Source of the DNA: Spirogloea muscicola
Taxonomy: Eukaryota > Streptophyta > Zygnematophyceae > Spirogloeales > Spirogloeaceae
Assembly (NCBI GenBank): GCA_009602725.1
Contig: WELB01000110.1
Coordinates: 35,654-76,772 of the forward strand
Length of the DNA stretch: 41,119 nt
Direction: 5' to 3'
Made by a program: the position numbers and the translations under genes. Below are positions 21,097 to 30,497 of this stretch, in pieces (the first letter of the stretch is position 1; the number at the start of each line of letters is the position of its first letter). Below the pieces are notes generated by a model that worked only from the letters and a program-made list of their open reading frames with translations, searched no databases and was not told the DNA's origin.

Positions 21097-24000
21097 CTAC
21101 TCAAAGGAGCTCCATGCGTCCAGGCCCTTATTGCCAGTCAGCACCCGCCCGCTCGCAGCAGGCGCCCTGCCGAAGTTGGTGAAGGAGCCGAAGCCGCCAG
21201 CAGCCGCTGGCGACTCCACATCTTCCGCTCGAGGGCTGTCCCGGTGCTCCAGCGAAAAGTCGTCCCGGCGGAACGAGATTTCTGTGTTTGTGTCGACACT
21301 CCGAAAGGAGGCATTGCCAGCCTCGTCCCCAAAGCCAGGCTCCTGCGTCGTGGTCGCGACGGCACCCAACTTGCCAAAGTTGCCGTCGTAGTCATGTGTT
21401 GCCTGTAGAGCCTGTAGGTTGGATGGGCCAGTATGAGGCAGTGCCAAGATGTATGTCAGCAGACAACTCCTACCTTAGAGCCCCATATACAGCGGCTTCC
21501 ACTAGAGCTATAATATATAATACTGCACTGCAAAAACAATCTCCGGCTTCTCACAAATACAGAGACCACAGTTACCATACATCGACTTCTAGTACACTGC
21601 TTAGCATCCAGTACACCACAAACTTTATGTGAGGCCGCAGTCCTGAGACCAACAACAAAGTTGAAGTTGATAGGTGAGTTGTCCATGGACTTGCCTGTGT
21701 ACTGTAAGGGTTGCTGTTCACAGCCCCTGAGGCGCGGGTGCCAGAATCCACGTCGTCGTAATGTTGGCTACTTAAGGTCGATGTCCAGAAGGGGCCTCCG
21801 TCACCATCTCCGGATGGAGAGTCATAAGACTGGGTGCCGTGGTCGAGGCTGGAGGAACACGTAAGACACCAAGCAAAGTGAGGTGCTCAGGCTTCCAACT
21901 TCTCATTCTTGCAAGAACTTCGCATGTTTCACTCGTTTGGGTCTAATTCGTCAATTTGGCAAGCACCATCCATGAATACCTTACCTGGAGCTGTGAGCCT
22001 GACCATTGGTATTTTCTTGCTCAGTGAGGTATTGAGAACCTGCACTCTCTGAAAGACTGCACAAGCTACAGAAGCAATTATTCATGATGTTTCTCAACTA
22101 GATGATCTGATGTCTGTTGCCAAGTAGGAGGAAGAACTTCATAGACTACGGGGATGGATGTCTGTCTCCATTGGCAACAGGGCAGCACGAGTCATCACCA
22201 CGGCACGAGCTCTTGCCATCTTAGCCATCAACTGCGCTGCTTTCAGGCGCAAGGGCGCAGCAAGGGCGCAGGTTGTCACCGTGCCGGCTTCTGAGCATCT
22301 GCAGGCCCGGTCTCCGCGTCCTCCTCGTCCTGTTCAGCATTCTCAAAGAGTGGCGGTGATGAAAAGTCCTCGATAGGGAGAGGGCCCCCTGTACTGCTGT
22401 ACCGCGGGGACTGTGTTGGAATGGCTCCATTGGGAATGTTCGTGCCCTCATCAAGGAGGTTTTGCACATTCGTGAAGCCTGCAGCCAGATATGGAGAGCA
22501 AGGCATGTCAACCTGTACACTACCTCATTGGTAGGTGCACTTGCATCTGCCATGGCTGCATAATTGCAGAATTTTCGGCTTGTGATCGAAAGCTTCATTG
22601 TAGCTTCAGAAATCTTACTGTAGCTTGCACTCTCAATCATAATTATGACAACATAGACTTCCCCCAGTCATAGTTGCTAAAGTTAGTGTGGCCAGCACGG
22701 CGTCCTTACCCTCATCAACAAACTTGTCCCAGTCCTCGTCCCAGTCAAGGGCATTCTCCTGCATCCCAGCCTGCCAGCCTGTGGTTGTACAGAATGCAGC
22801 TATAAGTCAGTCCATGCCTTTGTAAACTGCAGCTCAGGTTGCAAACAGCTTGAACACGATGACTAGCACCTCAACTATGCAACCTTGCCAACTCCAGTGC
22901 CAGCTGCATGACGAATTTGGAATATGACACATTTAGGATCAATTTCCGAGCTCTCATTGGTAAGGAGCTTGCCAAAGGGGATTGTCTCAGATGATGCAAT
23001 CGGTCGGACTGTCAGGCCCAGCTGCTTGGCACGTTGATTCACCATACGCCGCAGGTCTTCAAGGTCGTTGACAATTTTGTCAGCCCTTTCCTGCAGGGCA
23101 CACATCCACTGTGACTTCCGGAAAACAAGCCCATGCAAGTAGGAGGTATACCAGGTTGTACGTGGCATATGCTTCGCCCCATATATCTATGCCCATATAG
23201 CGACTGTGACATGTGACTGTGATTGCATGCCAGGTGAGTACAATAGAGCACCTACCTGCAGCAAACCATTGGGATTTCCACCTTGCTCCATACGAGCCAG
23301 TGCATTATAAAGCTCCAATCTCTTGTCCTGGACAAATCAAAGGGTAGCAGTGTCAAGTGAGGAACACAACAAAAGCAACATGTCAACCATTTGTATCTTG
23401 CAGGGCAGGATCATCGAGCCTGTGAGGTTATTGACAGATGCCACTGAGAATGTGCATCTCACTGCACATTGAACCATAAATTGTTCGATCTAACCTGTAC
23501 ATCCTTGAATGCCTTCTCCTCGAGCTGGAGTCGTGTCATGACGCCCTCTGCAGCCTTGTACCTGTCATTGTACCTTTTTGAAAGCTGCTCCACCTGGTGT
23601 GCAGAACCATGTTGACATGATCAGATTGTAAGTTGCTCAGGATCACAGCAATATCGTCAACAAGCATACCCACTCAGCAGATAGTCTGCCCTTCCAAAAG
23701 CCATCACTACAACAATTTGCTCAGCTCTGCGAACACGCCTGGCTATACGTGCCTCAATGAGGTGACAGGTACATGCACAAGACAGGGCTGCTTTATGGCG
23801 ACAACTGTAAGATGAGCCATTGATTGAATGTATGTAGAGACTCTGTTAGCCTCCACAACAATGCCACATGATACCTCGCGTTTCTCGAGTGCCGCTCTCT
23901 CTGTGACTTCATGGAGGCGGTTGTCACACCTTGTCTTGAATAGGATCTGGAAGAGGGAGCCACAGATGCGGTATGTGAAGACCAAGTCTCTAATGACAAC

Positions 24001-26969
24001 ACAGGACAAGTACAGAGTCACGTGACAAGTCTGAAAAAGAGAAAGAATGCAAACTCATGCAAAACTCACAATCTCTTGCATTTTGTCTCTGTAGAACTCA
24101 ATCTTCTGCTTCGAGTCCATCAATTCCTTCTCCAGCTCGTAGGCCTGCACTTGCACACAGGCCCAGGTCAGTGTACAACGCAAGACCCCTTGTGCCAGTG
24201 CAAGAGCGGAGGTTAAAGAGCGCCTGCACAAAGCACGACCTATGTAGCATCACAAGATGCTGCCCCGCGGGGTGCATGAGTAGCTCTCACGTTCTTCTCT
24301 GCGTCCGCGGCCTCTCGCTGCTTCTTTTTGAGAGCATCTGCCTCATCCGGCTGAAGCTGGTTGACAAGGCGATCATCAAGCTCTGGCGCCTGAGCCTTGA
24401 ATACTTGGGGCCCAACTTCTTGCGGTCCCACATTTGGCACCTGCTGCGGCAGCTGCCCAATAGGTGCTGTCTGGAATGCGGCAGGTTCAGGTGGTCCTGG
24501 CACTGGCGGGGCCAGTAAAGCTGGCCCTCCCAGCATACCTGGTACAAGCAGGACCGGAATGATCATGACCAGGCTGCCTCATGCCGATGCTGACGAAGCT
24601 GGCACCCATCTAAGCGGAAATGTGAGAGTGCCAAATGCTCCAGGTCCTTGTCAAGTGGACATTCGTCTTACCAGCACCAAATTGCCTACACGAACTTCTC
24701 TTATCTCAGTGGCGGAGACGGGCTTCACATACCTGGTGTGTTCTGCCAGCTGGGCACGTTGTAACCAGCTGCGTTCTGCATGAGGGCTTGCTGAGCCTGG
24801 GCAATGCGGGCAGCTGCAATCGCAGCGCGAGGATCTTGGGCTGGTTGGTCAAAGTGGATGCCCAGCGGCAGGACTGAGGGGATTGGGCGCCCTTCCCGGA
24901 ATCGCTCCATCAGGTAGAGGGCCGTGCAAAACTCCCGTAAAGAAAGCATGCTGTCAGCATCTTCATCGGCGAGCTCCCACACCTGCTTCAGTACCCCTAC
25001 ATAAGAAATCCGGAAGCTTTGGTTGAGCATGCCGTCACTGAGTCTTGGCATGAAAATAATATTGGCATTGCTGGTGAATCTCAACTATAAAATATTGATG
25101 TTGCCGAGATGTACTGATAATGGCACAGTGTGGTGAGTGCGTGGAACACTCACCGCGAGGAAGCCCCCAGCTCAGAAACAATTCCCTGGCCTGCTCTCCA
25201 CTGATCTTGCCATCGCGGTCCGTGTCAACATCAGCAAAGACGCGGGTGTACCTCTGGGCCTCCACCACAGTCATCTGTGGCCAAGCAGCACCTGGAGTTG
25301 CTGCTGTTGGCGGCTGAGCCCCGGGAGAGAAGCTCTGCTGCTGGGGAGGCTGCGCTCGGGTTGGAGGAAGCAGCACCGGCTGCACGTTCGCCTGCGGCCT
25401 GGACAGGTAGCCCGCATCCTGCTGATGACCTGGGCCGTTGACGGCTGGCATGGAAGGAGGTGCTGCACCAAAGCCTTGCCCCGAGGATGAGGAGACGGGC
25501 TGAGTGGGCAAGGGTGCTGGGGACATTGAAGACGGTGGTTGAGGCAATGCCAGAGGCCTGCCTGAGGCCGCGTTCGCCGCAAACGCCTCGCCAGCAAATG
25601 ATGCCGTGGGCGATGCCAGCGACAGTGGCTGAGATGTTCCCTGCCAAGAGACCTTAAGAGGATGGTGAGCAAGGCTGAGACATGCTTAGCCTAATACCGT
25701 GATTTGCCACTGATGATTCACGCATCTGACATGGGTTGGAGTTGGCATGCCTCTTCTCTCAGTAGCAAGAAAGACGACATTGAGGCTTAGCCTTTCCCAA
25801 AAGCTATTAGCACCTGTAACCCTCCCACTGCAATCACTAGTGTCCATGTAGAAGTCCTCCTGAGGTATATATCATGCCTTCGGACGCACACGCAGCAGTG
25901 CAACGTTCACCTGCATGGAGCTGCCATAGCTCCCAGTGTTGCTTGTGGCAGGCACCGCCGGCGGCTGAGCCCTGAAGCCAGAGCCTGAGAAGTCGGCTGA
26001 AAACATTGCAGGCTGCTGCTCCTGCTGGGGAGGCGACGGTGACGGCGGTGCCGCCTTGAAGACGCCGCTGGACCCAAAGCCGGAGCTTGCGCTAGGAGCA
26101 TCGAAAGCTGCTGGCGCCTGCTGAACTGCGGGGCTTGGGAAAGACGAAAATTGACTCTGGGGCTGGCCATAGCTTCCCTGCTGCCCCCCCGCTAGACTGG
26201 CCGCCGAGGCCGGGACGCCGGCTCCAGGATACTGCCGGCTGCCGTAAGCACTGCCGGAGCTCGGAGCAGGCGGCGCCGACGAGATACGCGGCGGGGGAAT
26301 TTGCGCAGCGGCGGGGCCGGTGAGCGCGGCGCGGGCGACGTCCGCCGTGAGCTCCCTCCCCGACTGGGCGACGGTCACGAGCTTGAGCGCGTTGTGGAAC
26401 TCGGGCCGGTTGAGGAAGCCCCGCTGGGCCTGGTCTGAGAACTGCCAAATCTGCACGAGGGAGGCCTGCCTCAGCTACTTACTGAGCTTCTCGGGCTCTC
26501 CGCGCCACAGGTGGCCCAAGTCTCGGGGACGGTAAGAGACATATGATGCGATCTGACATGTGGCTCAGGCCTATCAGAGTGTAGCCGGCGCGCCCCATCA
26601 GAGGACCTAAATGAAGGGCAGGCCGGCATTATCGGCTGCCGCCAGGAGCAGGCTGCCGCGACGGGGGGCGAGGAGGTAGGTGCAGAGCCAGACGACGACG
26701 AGAAGGAGCAGCTCCCGGCCATGGACGAAGCTCAAGGCCGAGGGACGTCAAGCCCGTGGCAAGCGCACGGAAACTATGGGGCCGGCGGCGGCGCCTAAGC
26801 CCAGCTGCATCGCAAGCGAGCTTACCTTTGCCAGCGTGACCTGCGGGAGGCCGGCGCCCTCGAAGAACCCGACGGCCTCTGCGCCGCTGATGCGGCCGTC
26901 GCCGTCGGCGTCGGCGAGGCGGAAGTACTGGTCGAACACATGGAGCGGCGGCGGCAGCGGGCCGGCCAT
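21097..26969 (-). CDS. EH1: EH1/Pan1-like EH-domain protein, TPLATE complex subunit, 14 exons
   Basis: Exons (minus): 26969-26826, 26450-25911, 25640-25154, 24996-24733, 24538-24291, 24144-24070, 23946-23875, 23593-23495, 23327-23256, 23090-22973, 22778-22710, 22478-22280, 21848-21695, 21402-21097; 948 residues, all phases consistent. EH domain 1 (about 7-95) has the loop DADGDGRISGAEAVGFF; EH domain 2 (about 350-435) has DVDTDRDGKISG and VWELADEDADSMLSLREF. Between them is a Pro/Ser/Gln-rich linker. Residues about 520-705 are a charged coiled coil (KKKQREAADAEKN, ELEKELMDSKQKIEFYRDK), followed by GWQAGMQ..WDEDWDKFVDEGF, a stretch I associate with plant EH1/EH2, and an acidic, FG-containing tail ending GLDAWSSFE. 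EH domains bind NPF peptides and lipids; in plants this subunit acts at the plasma membrane in clathrin-mediated endocytosis and actin-linked autophagy. Two introns (donors at 22972 and 21694) start with GC. Confidence 0.92.
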
Positions 26970-27021
26970 GGCCGCCGCGCTGCCCCGCCCCGGCAGCTCG
27001 CTCCCCGGTCCGCGCGCCCGG

Positions 27022-27022
27022 N
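27022..27022. other. Single unresolved base upstream of EH1/Pan1
   Basis: The N lies 53 bases before the chosen ATG in a GC-rich leader. The frame is open through it, but the chosen Met begins the family-typical N-terminus, so the protein model is unaffected. Confidence 0.8.
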
Positions 27023-27074
27023 CGCCGCCGCAGCCTCGGCTGCCGCGGCAGCGGGAATGGCGTCGCGGGCGACA

Positions 27075-27725
27075 ATGGAGTGTGTATTGAGTGACGGAGG
27101 GCCCGAGTGGCCAATCACATTGACAGAAATCCATTACCTGCTGACCAGTTTCAGTAACCATGAGTCAGCAGCACACAAAGGTCGCGAGGTGGGCTGGGGT
27201 TACCGGGACGGCTGCCCCGAGGACGTTGTCGGGGACATACCGACGGCACGGGCGCCTGAGGAAGTGGCACTCCCAATGGGGGCAAGCGCTGTGAAAAGCC
27301 AGCCCGAAAAAGAATGGACGAAGGTTCGAAGGGGCCGAATGATGGAGGGGCCTAAGAAAAAAGCGCTAAGCAGCCACGAAGGGGCCTGAAGATGCGATGT
27401 CAAGGCCTGAGGAGAGAAGCGGCGGGTAGGCCGCCGCCGATATCAGACAGATAGCTCTTCAATGTACGGCAATGGCTGTGAGAAAGTGGCTCTCTGTGAG
27501 AGGCCAGCCCAATGGAATGGACACGGTCGACAGCGCTGCCGGCCCAGACGCCGGGATTCGGAACGCAGAGCCTATGTCCAGAGACGAAGACCTTCTCCGG
27601 TAGAGGGCGATGGCTGTGCTTGGCCCGCCCAGAAAGAGAATGCACAAAGTACGAAGGGGCCAAGAAAGCTCAAGTGACTCAAGTGGCCCCTGGGTGCTCA
27701 ATACCCCCTAGTGAGCAGCCGCAGT
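27075..27725 (-). repeat. Cluster of minus-oriented element copies
   Basis: TGTATTGAGTGAcgGAGGGCC (27080) matches 5548. Cores lie at 27288-27303, 27488-27509 and 27612-27629. The minus strand at 27730-27698 reads S-E-L-R-L-L-T-R-G-Y-stop, a fifth copy of the retroelement C-terminus, with the tail below it. The cluster begins about 105 bases upstream of the EH1/Pan1 ATG, so it probably supplies part of that promoter. Confidence 0.65.
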
Positions 27726-28546
27726 TCAGAGAGACAAGAAGGAAGAGAAGCCAGGCGGGCGGTGCACACGGAATGGAAGGCCTAGATGAGCCGATGCTCA
27801 TGACAATGGAGGGATACGAGTGGTCTCCAGCACATAGCTCCGTGGAAGATTAGCTGGAATGAGGATTCAAACTATGACGCACAGCTCTTGTTGCGCAAGC
27901 AGCAGGAAGTCAGCAATCCAAAGTGGCAGTGCCCTGCAAGCCCCCGTTGCTTGTACGTGCTCTGGCAAGATAGATAGATCTATTCATGCAAGTACTGCAA
28001 TAGCAGAGCGGCGAGCTGTCCTGTTTGTCAGAGGACGGGCATTGATGCTCAATAGGATCAAGGGTGATTCTGCCAATCTGCACAAGCAAGCTCGTATCAC
28101 GAAGCTGCCAAGCAGTCAAGTGAGGACAAAGGTGGCTGGTAAACAGAAGATGAGCCTACTAGGCAGGACCTAGCTGCGGCATGTCTGAGCAAGTGCAAGA
28201 TCCACCAATATAAGAGGTGCAGTAGAGTGGTGCTCGTGCATGGGGGGGGGTTTGGTTTTATGTATGAATGGACACAGACGAATGCACTCTAAGGTGCATT
28301 CAAAAGGTGAGTGCATTTTTAATAGGATCGCACACTCCAGCTCTACAACAAGAATGCTGGTCAACATTGGGCAGATAAAATAGACCAAGCTACAGTTGCA
28401 GTTGCAGCTGGTACAGCAAGTAAGACGTGGGTTGCGTGCTGAATATTCGGGTCTCCTGCTGAATCTCTCAAAGCCAAGTCGAGCACGAAGAAGCCAACAG
28501 ATACCTCTTTGCTTCCAGGTCAGGCAAGGCATCATCGGACTTAAAA
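27726..28546. other. Spacer and presumed 3' UTR of the MIF-like gene
   Basis: I see no gene with domain support. The minus-strand half next to 28547 must contain the MIF-like 3' UTR. A G10 run lies near 28243. Confidence 0.45.
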
Positions 28547-29913
28547 TCAGAATGTGGATCCATTCCAACCAAAATCACTCCGCTGCAAAATGACAAACCA
28601 ACAAATTGCTGTCAGGAAAGCTCTCTAGTACCTGTTGAGGAGGCTGCAGCAAAAAGTCCAAGCACTCAATTGGCATTATGCTGACTTTCTTTGGCATACT
28701 TTATTGAGCATTTAATCTGTCCGCCTGATATGTATTCCTGACTTGGCCTTTGAAGCTGTCACAGCAGTCGTGCAAACGCATAGTCGTGTAGGCTTGGAAT
28801 GAGTCTGTCCCAATTGACTTGCAACCACTAACAAGATACACCTGCCTTAACTTTACGTCTACTGTGTCATTATGCAAGTCAATTCAGGGCCTTTGATCTG
28901 CCAGCGCAGGACCCAACGTAGGACCTCTAGGAGGACTTACCATCCCTATGGAGCTTGTTGGGCTAACCGCTACTCCTTGACCGACCGGCGCATCTGTATT
29001 GTACTTATGCTCTACTGATGTATGGCATGCAAGCATCTGCTCTCTGCAGCGCTCGCCTCCAGTCCCTGTGGTGCAGAGGTTTCTCTTATTGGCTCATTGC
29101 ACAATCGACTTTGTGCTCAAGTCTGTACATTTTGACAACCCAAGTATCGCCAATTCTGCATGGCATGGCAGGGTGGCAGCTCGTGGCTCTACTGTCATTC
29201 TGCTGCAACACTGAGTAACTGTACACTTGAAGCTCACCTTCACATCGTAGAACTTGATGTACACCCGGTTTGGTGGCACGCTCAGCTTGCTCTGGAGGAT
29301 ATCGCAAATAGCTGCACTCAATTTCTTGTTCGTTTCTGGATCCAGCCCACCAATAGACACAACCTCTCCATAGGCTGTAGGCTCCTCACTGCCTCCAAAG
29401 GACATGGGAACTCCTGCCTTGAGCGACACCATGACATACTGCAATGTACATGGCACGCGGGCCATCCTTCAAGTAAGTTACACAGGTCAGAACAGAGGGC
29501 TGCAGCGAATCTCTTGGGAGGCAGCAGAAAACAGATCAATGCTTCTCAGCAGCTACATTTCTCCATGCAACTTGTACTGTAGGCATTGTAGGCACAAGCG
29601 TCTAAAAAAGGATACTGTTGGAACAGCCCAATGCATGATGTTGTTGGAGCAGACGCATAACTCTAGCAGTTGCATGGTCTTGACTATGGAATGTCGAGCA
29701 CATGTGAGAATCAGAACCACTGAAGCGTGTCAGACTTTTGCATGCAGTGTACTCCAAGTGTGCCTTACGGTGTGATAAGAGGAGTAAATTCAGAGGACTT
29801 ACTGACTCCGGCTTGCCGATGATCTTGGACACGGCCTTGCTACCATCCTTCAGTATGTCCGATGTCACGACGCCGTCTGCTGGAACGTTGGTCTGGATGT
29901 TGAGGGTAGGCAT
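28547..29913 (-). CDS. MDL: MIF/MDL-like tautomerase-superfamily protein
   Basis: Three minus-strand exons, 29913-29803, 29438-29238 and 28582-28547, encode exactly 115 residues, the usual MIF length. The protein starts MPTLNIQTNVP, so the catalytic Pro becomes residue 1 after Met removal. It then shows AVSKIIGKPES, VPMSFGGSEEPTAYGEV (the most conserved MIF block), SIGGLDPETNKKLSAAI and the C-terminal RSDFGWNGSTF. Members form trimers with a tautomerase pocket at the subunit interface. Plant and algal MIF/MDL proteins are cytosolic or peroxisomal with poorly defined roles. The 11-residue last exon was located by phase and by the conserved C-terminus. I see no C-terminal SKL-type peroxisome signal. 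The gene is head-to-head with EMC2; the start codons are 584 bases apart. Confidence 0.95.
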
Positions 29914-30497
29914 GGCGGGCCGCTGCACTTCAGACGACGTGACACCTCGGCTTTCCTGTGGAACGCAACTCGACACAGCAGAGCTTCAAGCACAGCACAG
30001 TACAAGAGCTGCCTCCAGCCTAACCTCAGGCCTGGCCAGCGCGGACAGCCATGGTCCGCAACTGGAGGTAAGTACCTCGAACAGTGGCCTCGGAGACGAC
30101 CCGCGGTCGGCCTCGTCTCGGCGTGGCTCTGGCAAGCCGACGACGCCGCGAAGAAGCGGCGGCGAAGTAGCGGGACGGGGGGGCCCTGGTCCTGGCGACG
30201 ACCTGGTGCGCCGCGGGTGGAGAGATGGGACGCACAGTCTAGACGGAAAAGTAAGGCTTTGAGTGTGGCTTTGAGAAGCCAGCCCCAGTTGGTAGAATCT
30301 GACAATGGCGCGCTTACTTTCTCGACGATAGGAATAAATAGCACGAGACGTGATTTGAGGGCTGAGCTCGTTTAGGCACGGACGACATGCTGGATCACAT
30401 CACTTTGTGTTTACTTATTTACCTTCGGGACGTACTCCCACTCGTCCACCTCCCACGCACTCCGGCGCGCGCGGCGGCGGCGGCGGCGGCGGCGGCG
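29914..30497. promoter_or_regulatory. Shared divergent promoter region, MIF-like / EMC2
   Basis: The 584 bases between the start codons must carry both 5' UTRs and promoters. A minus-type hairpin core, GGCTTTGAGAAGCCAGCC, lies at 30267-30284 in the middle, and a CGG microsatellite (30471-30497) directly abuts the EMC2 ATG. No TATA box is obvious. Bidirectional action is inferred from geometry only. Confidence 0.55.
30471..30497 (+). repeat. (CGG)n tract directly before the EMC2 ATG
   Basis: About nine GGC/CGG triplets end at the base before the start codon, so they lie in the 5' leader. The frame is open through the tract, so an Ala- or Gly-rich extension cannot be excluded, but there is no better upstream ATG. 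Confidence 0.75.

Noticed and set aside
22875-22972. Continuation of EH1/Pan1 exon 10 past 22973 to the stop near 22875
   Set aside because: It would end the protein before the conserved WDEDWDKF segment. The GC donor at 22972 restores phase and the family-like sequence.
25137-26323. Plus-strand frames within the EH1/Pan1 gene
   Set aside because: They are antisense shadows of the Pro/Ser/Gln-rich linker exons, whose minus-strand reading has clear EH-domain and splice support.
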